DNA of 64,000 bases from Aestuariirhabdus haliotis (GCF_023509475.1 NZ_JAKSDZ010000002.1:1-64000); one strand, 5' to 3'; counted from the stretch's first letter, positions 45,063 through 54,943 are shown. Numbers and translations are program-made. Notes: generated from the sequence alone by a model not told the origin.

Positions 45063-46240
45063 TACCGGTTCCTGCTTAACACCAATACGGCGATATCATC
45101 GGGGGATTCCTTCAGGTTATCCAGCCCGAATGCACTCTTGATCCCATCTAACTTGCGATTCTCTGAAATCGTCGATAGAAGGGCTTTTTCCTTTTCTTCA
45201 AGGCTTTCGTCAGACAATCGGTCGAGAATACCATCCGAAAAGGCTACCAGGGTAAACTCCTCCGGCAGAGACAACTCATGATCATCATACTCCGCATGGT
45301 CGAATATGCCGACAGGTAAACCGCTGCCAGACAAGAATTTTACGCCATCTGCAGTAGCAATGATGGGCAGAGGAAAGTGCCCACCTACCGAATAGGTCAT
45401 ACGATTCTCTCGAGTATCGATCACCCCACCAAACATAGTCACATGCTTGCCAAGGTCAGTATTCAGCAAGCCTCGATTCAGTGAATCGAGAATCTCCGAG
45501 GGCCGAACAGGAATATCACCGCCCCTGTCGCGATATTCTCTGCGAAGCCGGAATGTCATATGTTTCAATAAAATAGTGACAAAAGCAGAAGAAGCGCCAT
45601 GACCGGAAACATCGGCCAGATAAAAACCAAAACGATGTTCGTCGAGCGGGATAATATCGACAAAATCACCGCTTAAATAGAGAGAAGGACAAATATAATA
45701 CTCAAAGCGAAAACCAGCTACCTCTTGAGGGGACTGGGGCAGCAGCTTTTGCTGCACCTGACGACCGGCACGCTGGTCTTCCTGCAATTCAGCCAGGCTT
45801 TGTTGCAGGCTTTTTATCGCTGCTTCAAGGCTCTCCCGGTAGGCCAGGTTGTCACGCTGTAACTGTAATTGCTCAAAGGCGCGGAGCACCGAATGCTCAA
45901 GAACCTCAAGATCAGTAATCGGTTTAATAAGGTAATCGCTGGCCCCCAGGCGAAGGGCTTCAACCACATCACTCGTGGCGCTCGCACCAGACACCACAAT
46001 CACCGGGGTATCGGGCGCAGCATCCTTAATGGCATTAAGCAGTGACAGCCCAGCCATATGAGGCATACGCAGATCGCATATAACAACTTCGGGGCGTTGT
46101 TGCTTTATAAGCTCCAGGCCAGTATGTCCATTCTCGGCCTGAAAAACTGTAAATCCGCTGCCTTCGAGATGGGCTGCAATGCTTTCGCGAACAGCCGTTT
46201 CATCGTCAATAACAAGCAGCCTTTTGCCTGCGGGAGCCAT
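45062..46240 (-). CDS. rssB: Response regulator with PP2C-type phosphatase (RssB type)
   Basis: A 392-residue protein. The receiver domain (about 5-125) has DDE at the acidic pocket, Asp56 in ICDLRMPHMAG and the KPI lysine loop. A coiled coil (about 130-175) leads to a PPM/PP2C serine phosphatase (about 180-390) with LSGDFVDIIPLD, FYLADVSGHGASSAFVT, FSDGILDRLS and PDDIAVLVL, which supply the metal aspartates. When phosphorylated it presumably dephosphorylates the adjacent STAS protein. This is the RssB/HsbR-type architecture of Pseudomonas, linked to RpoS or motility control. The adaptor-only RssB of E. coli has a degenerate phosphatase; here the metal-site residues appear intact. Confidence 0.85.
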   Translation of the reverse strand: MAPAGKRLLVIDDETAVRESIAAHLEGSGFTVFQAENGHTGLELIKQQRPEVVICDLRMPHMAGLSLLNAIKDAAPDTPVIVVSGASATSDVVEALRLGASDYLIKPITDLEVLEHSVLRAFEQLQLQRDNLAYRESLEAAIKSLQQSLAELQEDQRAGRQVQQKLLPQSPQEVAGFRFEYYICPSLYLSGDFVDIIPLDEHRFGFYLADVSGHGASSAFVTILLKHMTFRLRREYRDRGGDIPVRPSEILDSLNRGLLNTDLGKHVTMFGGVIDTRENRMTYSVGGHFPLPIIATADGVKFLSGSGLPVGIFDHAEYDDHELSLPEEFTLVAFSDGILDRLSDESLEEKEKALLSTISENRKLDGIKSAFGLDNLKESPDDIAVLVLSRNR

Positions 46241-46556
46241 AGCCTTTTCAAGCCACCTCTAGTTAAGCCATTTAAGCGGGCACTTCATATATCAGTAAGA
46301 TATAGACCAATTTGGCTGCCCAGGCGACAGCTCCAAAATTTGACCACCGCAGGTTGGAACACGAGCTGAAAGCCGGTTTCCATCCGCACGGTAAGGTTTG
46401 AAACCTTACTCCCTTATAGATTGTGAGGCAAGAGTGTCGGTAGTTTGAGATCAATTACGCATAAACCCTATATTTTGTTTCTTGTAACGTTGAAATAACT
46501 ATATATGGGGGGTATAAAACTTGTGACCATTATGACAAGTTGACCAGGGGGGAGCC
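46241..46556. other. 316-bp divergent region between rssB-like and PilZ genes
   Basis: The gap separates divergent genes and should hold both promoters. The only striking structure is a palindrome at 46391-46409, annotated separately. I found no good -35/-10 pair and no c-di-GMP riboswitch consensus. Confidence 0.6.
46391..46409. promoter_or_regulatory. 19-bp perfect palindrome, candidate operator
   Basis: GTAAGGTTT, a central G and AAACCTTAC form perfect 9-bp arms, roughly midway between the divergent rssB-like and PilZ genes. There is no T tract in either direction. The shape suits a dimeric regulator site; the protein is unknown. Confidence 0.5.
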
Positions 46557-46859
46557 ATGGCGATGTCAGACAGGCGGTACAGCGAAAAAAGAGATTTTAT
46601 GCGCATGCAGATTGATTCAACAGCCCAGATCACTCGATCAAGCGGCGAATCAATGTCAGTGCGTTGTAGCAATCTGAGCAGTTCGGGGGTGTTGCTTGAA
46701 GCATCTGAGGCGATACCTGATGGTGAGCAACTGATTATCACGATTCCTTCAGAACGCCCGGAATTTCCGGATTTTTGTGCCGAAGCCCGAGTCGTTCGAA
46801 GCCACGAGCAAGCTGAAGATCGTTTCAGCATTGCACTAACCATAGAGCGCATCAAATAA
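46557..46859 (+). CDS. PilZ domain protein (c-di-GMP binding)
   Basis: A 100-residue single-domain PilZ protein. The c-di-GMP signature appears as the arginine-rich start DRRYSEKRDFMRM and the NLSSSGVLLE turn, followed by a beta barrel ending ARVVRSHEQAEDRFSIALT. It would bind cyclic di-GMP and act through a partner, commonly in motility, polysaccharide or envelope control. The ribosome site GGGGGGAG lies before two closely spaced ATGs (46557 and 46563); either could start. It ends at a strong bidirectional terminator shared with mlaA. Confidence 0.87.
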   Translation: MAMSDRRYSEKRDFMRMQIDSTAQITRSSGESMSVRCSNLSSSGVLLEASEAIPDGEQLIITIPSERPEFPDFCAEARVVRSHEQAEDRFSIALTIERIK

Positions 46860-46866
46860 GCTCGCC

Positions 46867-46905
46867 CCATAAAAAAGCCCGACATTCCGTCGGGCTTTTT
46901 TATGG
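46867..46905. terminator. Bidirectional Rho-independent terminator
   Basis: CCATAAAAAAGCCCGAC and its exact complement GTCGGGCTTTTTTATGG flank a five-base loop: 17-bp arms with A and T tracts on both sides. It serves the PilZ gene on the plus strand and mlaA on the minus strand. Confidence 0.95.
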
Positions 46906-46915
46906 TCAGCTACCC

Positions 46916-47602
46916 TCAGAAATCATCTTCCGGTTCTTCACCGGTGATTTCAAATTGTCGGGTTTGCAAATAAGCATCCCGGATAAAGCTGTATTTATCC
47001 CCGATAATCAGCTCTTCTGCCTTTAGCAGGCTGGCTCGTTTCTCTACCACCATACCAGCTTGCAACACCGTTCGACGCTGCCAGGGTTCCACATAATTCA
47101 CGGTCCACATCAACGATGAGGGGTATATCGTTGCAGCATCACGTAATGTGTGGGGGCCCAGGAATGGCACTACTAGATAGGGTCCATCTGCCACACCCCA
47201 CTTACCCAGCGTTGTGCCCAGATTGGAACTCTCAGCTTGTATACCAAAGGAATCCGCCACATCAACGGTACAAAGCATACCGAGAACACAGTTGATCAAG
47301 AAGCGGGAAATCTGCTGGATGCCACGTACCGGTTCACCTTGCAGAATCAGGTTTACACCATCGGCCGGCGCGAAACTGGTGGAGTAAAAGGTACTGGCCA
47401 AACCTCTCATTGGCTCAGGGACTCCGGCCACATAGCCCTCAGCAACAGGCTTTAGCAGATATTTATCAAAGCCCTCATTGAACTGAAATATTTTCCGATT
47501 CATCGGTTCCCAGGGATCAGGGTCATCCACCCCCTCAGCCGTTGCGGCCCCTGGGAATAACAGCAAAACCACCAATCCAAATGCACCTAAAACCCTGAAC
47601 AT
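46916..47602 (-). CDS. mlaA: MlaA/VacJ outer-membrane lipid asymmetry protein
   Basis: A 228-residue protein that removes mislocalised phospholipids from the outer leaflet and passes them to MlaC and the MlaFEDB complex. Family signatures are PDPWEPMNRKIFQFNEGFDKYLLKPVA, FLINCVLGMLCTVDVA and LGTTLGKWGVADGPYLVVPFLGP. The signal peptide (residues 1-22, ending GAATA) has no lipobox cysteine, unlike the E. coli lipoprotein, so it may be a soluble or integral form. The start chosen is the ATG at 47602 with AGGA upstream; one eight codons earlier lacks a site. The remaining mla genes are not in the window. Confidence 0.93.
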   Translation of the reverse strand: MFRVLGAFGLVVLLLFPGAATAEGVDDPDPWEPMNRKIFQFNEGFDKYLLKPVAEGYVAGVPEPMRGLASTFYSTSFAPADGVNLILQGEPVRGIQQISRFLINCVLGMLCTVDVADSFGIQAESSNLGTTLGKWGVADGPYLVVPFLGPHTLRDAATIYPSSLMWTVNYVEPWQRRTVLQAGMVVEKRASLLKAEELIIGDKYSFIRDAYLQTRQFEITGEEPEDDF

Positions 47603-47708
47603 ACTTCTTCCTGATAAATCATCCATGACAAACCTAATGCTTCAACCCAACGCCCAAAAGACAGGAGCTGCCAGAGAAACCCGCTGTGACCCCGCCCCTA
47701 ATCGGCTT

Positions 47709-48836
47709 TCAAAGTTTTCGTAATACAGCGCTTCCGATTGAATATCCCGCACCAAACGAACAGATAACCCCCTGCTCTCCGGCCTTCATATCATCCTGGT
47801 ATTTGTGAAACGCAATAATGGAACCGGCAGAGCTGGTATTGGCGTATTCGTCCAGAATAATAGGAGCCTCTTCGGGCTCGGGATCACGCCCAAGCACCTT
47901 ACGAGCAACCAGGTTATTCATGTTGATATTGGCCTGGTGCAACCAAAGGCGTTTGACACCTGCTACCGGTACATCCAACTCTTCAATATGGGCAGAGATC
48001 TGATCCGCAACCATCGGGCAGACCTCTTTAAAAACCTTGCGTCCATTTTGTACGAAAAGCTTGTCCTCTGCGCCGACTCCGGATTCATCAGCCCGGTTCA
48101 AAAAGCCAAAGTTATTGCGGATATTGTTGGAATACTGAGTCTGTAATTTGGTACCAAGGATTTCAAACTGATGCACCGAAACCGCTGTCGCTTTCTTCTC
48201 GACCAGTACCGCCGTGCAGACATCGCCGAAGATAAAGTGGCTATCCCGATCGGCAAAGTTCAGATGACCGGAACAGATCTCCGGGTTGACCATCAACACC
48301 ACCTTTGCTGAGCCGCCTCGAACGGCGTCAACCGCAGCTTGCAAACCAAAGGTAGCGGATGAGCAGGCTACGTTCATGTCATAGGCAAATCCGCCGGCAC
48401 CCAGGGCATTTTGGATCTCCACTGCCATGGCAGGATAGGCTCGCTGCATGTTGGAGGCAGCACAAATAATCGCATCCACGTCAGCCGCCGTTCGGCCGGC
48501 ACGATCCAGGGCTTCACGGGCCGCCTTAACGGCCATTTCGCACTGAATGGAATCTTCGTCATTGCTGCGCTCGGGCAGCGAGGGGCACATTCTGGAAATA
48601 TCCAGAATGCCAGATTTATTCATAACAAAGCGGCTGCGAATACCGGAAGCCTTCTCAATGAAGGGGGCACTCGATTCCGCCATTGGCTCGACTTCTCCAG
48701 CTTCAATCTCGGCCTGGTGGGTTTCATTGAACCGATTGACATAGGCATTAAAAGCTTCCACCAACTCTTCATTACTGATGGATTCAGATGGTGTGTATAG
48801 TCCAGTGCCGCTTATTACTACGTCTGTCAAAATCAC
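47709..48836 (-). CDS. Beta-ketoacyl-ACP synthase III, long variant
   Basis: A 375-residue FabH-like thiolase-fold enzyme. Active-site residues are Cys158 in NVACSSATFG, the histidine in LHQANINM and the asparagine in EYANTSSAGS. It is longer than FabH (about 317) because of a helical insertion at residues 30-60. It resembles the Pseudomonas PA3286-type synthase that primes fatty-acid synthesis from medium-chain acyl-CoA, from memory. It starts at GTG; a TTG two codons later has better spacing to GGGGAG and would give MTDVVISGTG, so it may be the true start. Co-location with fadD and MaoC genes fits fatty-acid recycling. Confidence 0.87.
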   Translation of the reverse strand: MILTDVVISGTGLYTPSESISNEELVEAFNAYVNRFNETHQAEIEAGEVEPMAESSAPFIEKASGIRSRFVMNKSGILDISRMCPSLPERSNDEDSIQCEMAVKAAREALDRAGRTAADVDAIICAASNMQRAYPAMAVEIQNALGAGGFAYDMNVACSSATFGLQAAVDAVRGGSAKVVLMVNPEICSGHLNFADRDSHFIFGDVCTAVLVEKKATAVSVHQFEILGTKLQTQYSNNIRNNFGFLNRADESGVGAEDKLFVQNGRKVFKEVCPMVADQISAHIEELDVPVAGVKRLWLHQANINMNNLVARKVLGRDPEPEEAPIILDEYANTSSAGSIIAFHKYQDDMKAGEQGVICSFGAGYSIGSAVLRKL

Positions 48837-49006
48837 TCCCCTTTGTCTCGCGTTCGCTGAATGCCGTTAGCCATCATGGATCGCGCTCAATCACAGGTTT
48901 ACAACCCGGCGCTTCATGGCTCTTGATCATTTAAGAAAGCGATCATAACACAGCGCGAATAGGCCCCGGCAGACTTTTTGTAGTGCTTTAGTGACGTAGT
49001 GCAGAG

Positions 49007-52000
49007 TCATGGTATCGGTAAATCTTGCCACAACTTGCGCAGCCGTTTGGCCGAAACCGGGTAGCGGGTTTTCAAGGGTTGGGCAAAGAGCGACACTCGA
49101 TACTCCTCCAGCATCCAGCGATATTCTTGCAAGGGTTCAACCAGCATATGTCGCTCATCATACTGGCGACTGCGCTGCTCATATTGCTGCCACAAACTGG
49201 CCACTTCTTCTGCACTGGCACGATCCCGATGAATCACCGCACCCATTTTATCGAGACGATACAGCATGGCATCCAGATAGCGCGGGTATTGCTGTAACCA
49301 GTGCCAGGGGGTATCGCGCATAAAGCCCGGATAGATAAGGCGTGCCAGTTGTTGCTTGAGATCCGCCAAGGACATAGCAAGATCAAAGGAAATTTTCCCC
49401 TTAAGCTGCTTTTGTATGCGATGGCTGCGCTGCATTATTTCTGACAACAGGTCATCGTATTCAAGGGCCACATCCAGCAGCTCACCTCGTCGATCCAATA
49501 ACCTGTCAAACCCTTCCTCATCTCGGGGCAAATCAACCCCTTCCAGTAAACAGCGGTCAATACTTGCCAGCCATAGGTCATCCTTCAACTCGGCTTTATT
49601 GACCATGGTGACCGCTTGCAAGGCGCTCTGCTCGAAGCCTTTCAGGTGGGGTTGAGCATCCTTGATTTGACGGCTCAGAGCCAATCGCAACAAGCGGCCC
49701 ACGCCCTTTCTGGTTTTCGCTGTAGCAATGTCAGCATTGGGGCAAAGCCGCATCGCAACCTGGGCACCCTCTTCCACCAAAGACGGCCAGGCCTTGATGG
49801 TTACCCCGCTTTGTTGGCGGGTCAGTTCTTTGGGTAAATCACCAAAATCCCAACGAGTTAAGCCACTTCGTTCAATCCCCCCCTCTTCACCTTGGCTGAC
49901 ACTATCACTGGCTTGCCGGGAATAGCGCTTTTGTAGCGCCAAAAGGTCTCTGCCCTGCCCCAGAACGCCCTCATCATCAAGCACACGAATATTGAACCGA
50001 TGATGATCATCGAGCGGACTATCCACCCAGGCATTGGCGTCGATGCGCACTCCACTCATTTTTCGCAAGCTATCGGCCATCGCCTCCGCTAAGGGGCGAT
50101 CCTCAACCACCAATGCCTCCATAAGCGCATTGACGTAATCCGGAATCGGAACGAAATTCTTTCGTTGCTGTTTGGGCAGAGCTCTGAGCTGAGCCGTGAG
50201 CTTCTCCCTGAGCATCCCAGGCACCAACCATTCCAGCCTGAATCGGGGTAACCGAGGCAAGAGTCCCACGGGTACTTCCACCGTCACCCCATCATCCAGT
50301 TCACCCGGGGCAAAGTGATAACTGAGTGGCAAGCGCATACCCTCCAGCTCCAGATGGTCTGGATACTGGGCCTCGGTGATCTGCGCAGCATCGTGTTGCA
50401 TCAGATATTCGCGGGTCAAATAGAGCGCCCGGGGCTTGTCTTTTTCCAGTTTCTTGCGCCAGCTCTCGAAACTGCGCGCATCACAGGTGTCGTCTGGAAT
50501 GCGCTCATCGTAGAATCGGTACAGGGTTTCCTCGTCAACCAGGATATCCCGGCGGCGAGACTTGGCCTCCAGCTGATCGATCTCCTGCAACAAACCAAGG
50601 TTATGAGTAAAGAATCCCGCCTTGGTAACAAACAAGCCTTCCACCAGAGCACTGCGGATAAAAATCTCCCGCGCTACCACAGCATCGACCTTGCTGTAAT
50701 CGATGCGCCGTCGGGGGACAATGATCAGGCCATAGAGCAGTACTTGCTCGAACCCCATAACCTGACCTCTTTTCTTCTGCCAGTGGGGCTCAAAATAGTT
50801 TCGCTTCAAGAGATGCTGCGCCAAGGATTCGAGCCAGGCGGGGTCGAATGCTGCATTGATGCGCGCGTACAAACGGGACGTTTCAACCAATTCGGCACTC
50901 AGCACCCATTTTGGACGTTTTTTAAACAGCACCGAGCCGGGAAACAGGTGAAATTTTCGATTTCGGGCTCCCAGGTATTCTGACTCTTCTCCTCGGGTTC
51001 CTATATGGCTCAGCAAGCCGGATAACAACGCGCTATGAACCGCCTGATAGCTGGCTGGTTCATCACTGTGGCGCAGCTTAAAGTTAAGCTCTTTCACTGA
51101 CAGCAACAGTTGCCGATGCAGGTCGCGCCACTCCCGCATGCGCTGAAAATTCAGCATGCGTCGTTTACAGTACTTTCTTAGCTGACCCTGGGTTAATTCC
51201 TGCCGCTGCTCCTCATAGAGATTCCAGAGATTCAAGAGTGTCAAAAAATCCGACTCATCATGCTGGTATTCCCGGTGCAACTGATCCGCATGTTGCTGCT
51301 TATCGGCAGGACGCTCACGCGGGTCTTGCACACTCAAGGCAGCTGCGATCACCAGTATTTCGTCCAGCGATCCTTGGCGCGCCGACTCAACCACCATTCG
51401 TGCAATTCTGGGGTCTACGGGCAGGCGACTTAGCTGTTTGCCCAAGGGCGTTATTTGACGCTGACGAGTCACCGCTCCCAGCTCCTGGAGCAAATTAAAA
51501 CCGTCACGTATAAAGCGGCTATCAGGAGGGTCGACAAAGGGAAAGGCTTCAATATCCCCCAAGCCCAGTTTCAGCATCTGCAGAATGACCGATGCCAGAT
51601 TGGTCCGTAAAATCTCCGGATCGGTAAATTCCGGGCGTGTCAGAAAGTCCTGCTCATCGTACAGGCGATAACAGATCCCCGATCGCACCCGACCACAACG
51701 CCCTTTGCGCTGATTGGCACTGGCCTGGGAAATGGGCTCAATCGGTAGCCGCTGCACCTTGGAACGGTAGCTATAACGGCTGATACGAGCAAAACCTGTG
51801 TCGATCACATAAACAATACCGGGCACCGTCAAAGACGTTTCGGCAACGTTGGTTGAGAGAATGACCCGGCGACCTTTATGCGGCTGAAAAATGCGCGCCT
51901 GTTCAGCCGCACTGAGCCGGGCATACAGTGGCACCACCTCGGTATGTCGAAGTTCGAGGTGCCGTAAGGCCTTGGCGGTATCCCTTATTTCCCGCTCTCC

Positions 52001-52882
52001 GCTCAAAAATACCAGCACATCGCCGGGAGACTGGCCTTCACTTCGCTCGCACTGCTCGATCTCCTCCAACACGGCCGAAATGCCCTGCTGAAGATCGCTA
52101 TCCTGATCCCCCTCTTCTTGCAGGGGACGATATAGCACCTCCACCGGATAGGTCCGGCCCGACACTTCGATAATGGGAGCCTGACCAAAGTGTTTGGAAA
52201 AGCGCTCCACATCGATAGTGGCCGAGGTAATGATCACTTTCAGATCGGGGCGTTTCGGTAACAGGGTACTCAGGTAACCGAGCAAAAAGTCGATATTGAG
52301 GCTGCGCTCGTGAGCCTCATCGATGATCAGCGTATCGTAACGATTCAGGAAACGGTCATTCTGTATTTCAGCGAGCAGGATGCCGTCGGTCATCAACTTG
52401 ACATGACTGCAGTCACTGACTTGATCATTAAAGCGAACCTGATAACCGACGCTTTCGCCAAGCTCACAACCCAACTCATCGGCGATTCGACTAGCAACCG
52501 AACGTGCGGCTATGCGTCTAGGCTGAGTATGACCAATAAGTCCCTCAACACCTCTTCCCAGGGCCAGGCAAATTTTAGGCAGCTGGGTTGTTTTGCCCGA
52601 ACCGGTTTCTCCCGCCACCACCACTACCTGATGCTTTTCTATCGCCTCGGCAATCTCTTGCCAGCGCTGGCTGACCGGCAAGCTAAGGTCAAACTCTGGT
52701 TGAGGCAGTGCCGCTTTACGACGAGCCGCCAAGTCCAAAGAGCGTTCGAGCCGTTGGTGCCAGCGCGCAGGGATGGCTTTCTTTTCACGCCGGTACTGAT
52801 GCAGCTGACGCCGTAGCGGATGACGATCAATCAACATCGCCGATTCCAACATTGCTTGCAGCTCTGTTGCCGTCTTTCTCAC
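49007..52882 (-). CDS. hrpA: ATP-dependent RNA helicase HrpA
   Basis: A 1,291-residue DEAH-box helicase of full family length. Motif I is GETGSGKTTQLPK near residue 90, motif II DEAHERS, motif III TSATI, and motif VI QRKGRCGR; the ratchet, OB-fold and long C-terminal HrpA-specific domain follow. HrpA unwinds RNA and rescues stalled or collided ribosomes in E. coli. It starts at GTG with GAGG five bases before. There is an unassigned 170-bp gap to the KAS III gene downstream, and the fadD terminator lies just upstream of its start. Confidence 0.96.
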   Translation of the reverse strand: MRKTATELQAMLESAMLIDRHPLRRQLHQYRREKKAIPARWHQRLERSLDLAARRKAALPQPEFDLSLPVSQRWQEIAEAIEKHQVVVVAGETGSGKTTQLPKICLALGRGVEGLIGHTQPRRIAARSVASRIADELGCELGESVGYQVRFNDQVSDCSHVKLMTDGILLAEIQNDRFLNRYDTLIIDEAHERSLNIDFLLGYLSTLLPKRPDLKVIITSATIDVERFSKHFGQAPIIEVSGRTYPVEVLYRPLQEEGDQDSDLQQGISAVLEEIEQCERSEGQSPGDVLVFLSGEREIRDTAKALRHLELRHTEVVPLYARLSAAEQARIFQPHKGRRVILSTNVAETSLTVPGIVYVIDTGFARISRYSYRSKVQRLPIEPISQASANQRKGRCGRVRSGICYRLYDEQDFLTRPEFTDPEILRTNLASVILQMLKLGLGDIEAFPFVDPPDSRFIRDGFNLLQELGAVTRQRQITPLGKQLSRLPVDPRIARMVVESARQGSLDEILVIAAALSVQDPRERPADKQQHADQLHREYQHDESDFLTLLNLWNLYEEQRQELTQGQLRKYCKRRMLNFQRMREWRDLHRQLLLSVKELNFKLRHSDEPASYQAVHSALLSGLLSHIGTRGEESEYLGARNRKFHLFPGSVLFKKRPKWVLSAELVETSRLYARINAAFDPAWLESLAQHLLKRNYFEPHWQKKRGQVMGFEQVLLYGLIIVPRRRIDYSKVDAVVAREIFIRSALVEGLFVTKAGFFTHNLGLLQEIDQLEAKSRRRDILVDEETLYRFYDERIPDDTCDARSFESWRKKLEKDKPRALYLTREYLMQHDAAQITEAQYPDHLELEGMRLPLSYHFAPGELDDGVTVEVPVGLLPRLPRFRLEWLVPGMLREKLTAQLRALPKQQRKNFVPIPDYVNALMEALVVEDRPLAEAMADSLRKMSGVRIDANAWVDSPLDDHHRFNIRVLDDEGVLGQGRDLLALQKRYSRQASDSVSQGEEGGIERSGLTRWDFGDLPKELTRQQSGVTIKAWPSLVEEGAQVAMRLCPNADIATAKTRKGVGRLLRLALSRQIKDAQPHLKGFEQSALQAVTMVNKAELKDDLWLASIDRCLLEGVDLPRDEEGFDRLLDRRGELLDVALEYDDLLSEIMQRSHRIQKQLKGKISFDLAMSLADLKQQLARLIYPGFMRDTPWHWLQQYPRYLDAMLYRLDKMGAVIHRDRASAEEVASLWQQYEQRSRQYDERHMLVEPLQEYRWMLEEYRVSLFAQPLKTRYPVSAKRLRKLWQDLPIP

Positions 52883-52895
52883 TTCACCCTCAACA

Positions 52896-52927
52896 ATAAA
52901 AAATGCCCCGCAAATTGGCGGGGCATT
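52896..52927 (-). terminator. Rho-independent terminator of fadD
   Basis: On the minus strand AATGCCCCGC, a short loop and GCGGGGCATT form a perfect stem followed by a T-rich run. It lies about 43 bp beyond the fadD stop and 14 bp before the hrpA start codon, so hrpA must have its own promoter in or near it. Confidence 0.9.
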
Positions 52928-52969
52928 CTAACAAAAGCGGACCACCGACGATAATCGGTGATGCCAGGC

Positions 52970-54655
52970 TTAACTGGCGGCTTTGATTTTGCTCAGCTCC
53001 TCATCACGCAATTCGCGACGAAGAATCTTACCCACATTGGTGGTTGGCAGCTCATCGCGGAATTCAACCTGACGTGGCACTTTATAACCGGTCACGTTTT
53101 CACGGAAATAGGCAATGATAGCGTCTTTATCCAGCTGGGGATTGGTTGAGACCGCAAACACCTTGATCGCCTCACCGGTTTTGTCATCCGGTACACCAAT
53201 AGCAGCACACTGGGTCACGTCGGGGTGCTTGGCCAATACATCTTCCAGCTCGTTCGGATAAACGTTGAAACCGGAAACGACAATCATATCCTTTTTGCGG
53301 TCAACGATCTTGACGTAACCATCTTCCTGAATGGTAGCGATATCACCGGTTTTTAACCAACCATCTTCTGTGATGGTTTCAGCCGTGGCTTCCGGACGCT
53401 GCCAGTAACCTTTCATTACCTGAGGACCACGCACGCAGAGCTCGCCAACGCCACCAAAAGCGACATCATTGCCCTCCTCATCAATCAGTTTCAATTCGGT
53501 GGAGGGTACCGGAATACCTATAGTACCCACCTGATTGGCTGTCTGAGGGTTGATGGTGGCAATGGGAGAGGTCTCCGTCATACCAAATCCTTCAAAAATT
53601 TCACAGCCAGTAACCTTATGCCAAGTGTCTGCTGTCGCCAGCTGCAAGGCCATGCCACCCGAGAAGGTCGCCTTGAGGGAAGAGAAATCAAGCTGGCGGA
53701 AATTGGCGTTATTGCACAAACCGACAAACAATGTGTTAAGGCCAACAAATATACTGAACTTGTAGTTATTGAGCTCTTTCACAAACGCGGGCAGATCCCG
53801 AGGATTGGTGATCAGCAGGTTGTGACCACCGGTGATCATCATCACCATGCAATGGAAGGTAAACGCGTAGATGTGGTACAAGGGCAACGGTGCAACCGCC
53901 AGCTCGCCATCTTCCATCTCACTGCCCATCAAGGCCTTGGCCTGCACCATATTGGACACGATGTTGCGATGAGTCAGCATGGCGCCCTTGGCCACGCCAG
54001 TTGTGCCACCGGTATACTGAAGTACGGCCACATCTTCAAAGTCAGTCGTCACGGGTGTAAACGTGACTTCGGCACCCTGCTTCATAACACGGGTAAAAGG
54101 CACGGCCTGTTTCAGGGAAAAGGCAGGAACCATTTTCTTGACGTGTTTGACGACAGTATTGACCAGGATACGTTTGAAGGTTGGCTGCATATCGCCAACC
54201 TCAGTAACTATCACATGCTTGATACCCGTTTTGGGAATCACCTCTTCCGCCAATGCCGCCATATTGGCCAGCACGACCAGAGCCTTGGCTCCGGAATCGT
54301 TGAACTGGTGCTCCATCTCACGCGCGGTATACAGGGGGTTGGTATTGACCACCACCATACCGGCACGCATAGCGCCAAATACCGCAATTGGAAACTGAAT
54401 CAGGTTCGGCATCTGGACAGCGATACGATCGCCGGGCTTCAGCTCGGTGTGATTTTGCAGGTAAGCAGCAAAATTGCCACTGAGTTCGTATAACTCCTGG
54501 TAGCTGATGGTCTTGCCCATATTGGTGAAGGCAGGCTTGTCTGCATACTTTCGGCACGACTCATCGAGCACATCGATGATAGACCGGTAGGGATCTGTAC
54601 TGATCTCCGGGGCAATCCCTTCAGGGTACTTATCCGTCCAGAAGTTTTGACTCAT
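52970..54655 (-). CDS. fadD: Long-chain fatty acid-CoA ligase
   Basis: A 561-residue AMP-forming ligase that activates fatty acids to acyl-CoA on the inner membrane for beta-oxidation. The AMP-binding P-loop is QYTGGTTGVAKGA; FEGFGMTETSP and the fatty-acyl signature DGWLKTGDIATIQEDGYVKIVDRKKDM follow, with the C-terminal lysine in TNVGKILRREL. Length equals E. coli FadD. A good ribosome site (AGGAGAGCGGAG) precedes the ATG. In Pseudomonas two fadD copies sit in tandem beside the same hydrolase and MaoC genes; here there is one. Confidence 0.95.
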   Translation of the reverse strand: MSQNFWTDKYPEGIAPEISTDPYRSIIDVLDESCRKYADKPAFTNMGKTISYQELYELSGNFAAYLQNHTELKPGDRIAVQMPNLIQFPIAVFGAMRAGMVVVNTNPLYTAREMEHQFNDSGAKALVVLANMAALAEEVIPKTGIKHVIVTEVGDMQPTFKRILVNTVVKHVKKMVPAFSLKQAVPFTRVMKQGAEVTFTPVTTDFEDVAVLQYTGGTTGVAKGAMLTHRNIVSNMVQAKALMGSEMEDGELAVAPLPLYHIYAFTFHCMVMMITGGHNLLITNPRDLPAFVKELNNYKFSIFVGLNTLFVGLCNNANFRQLDFSSLKATFSGGMALQLATADTWHKVTGCEIFEGFGMTETSPIATINPQTANQVGTIGIPVPSTELKLIDEEGNDVAFGGVGELCVRGPQVMKGYWQRPEATAETITEDGWLKTGDIATIQEDGYVKIVDRKKDMIVVSGFNVYPNELEDVLAKHPDVTQCAAIGVPDDKTGEAIKVFAVSTNPQLDKDAIIAYFRENVTGYKVPRQVEFRDELPTTNVGKILRRELRDEELSKIKAAS

Positions 54656-54943
54656 ACTCCGCTCTCCTAACCAACTCGATCGTTATTGTTTTCGTGCTCT
54701 AATATTGGCTCCAGAGGCTTGCTGCTATCCGCATAAAACAGCAAAACGTTAGTACTGACTGGCCAATGGCACTTGAGATTTACCGGCCCGAAGGTTACCA
54801 GTTTTCAGCATCAGCTAATAGCCCAATTAGGCTCCTTTACAAGCAGGCCATGGTCAAATTCAACCATAAGGATGATTTTTTCAGCACGTTCGCGTAAAAA
54901 GCAGTCATAGGATTCACTCCATCTCCCCATCCAAGGACACTCC

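Noticed and set aside
46241-46556. c-di-GMP riboswitch upstream of the PilZ gene
   Set aside because: No conserved riboswitch core was found; only a simple palindrome is present.
54656-54943. Fatty-acid regulator (PsrA/FadR-like) operator between fadD and the hydrolase
   Set aside because: No match to the palindromes I know for these regulators could be made with confidence.
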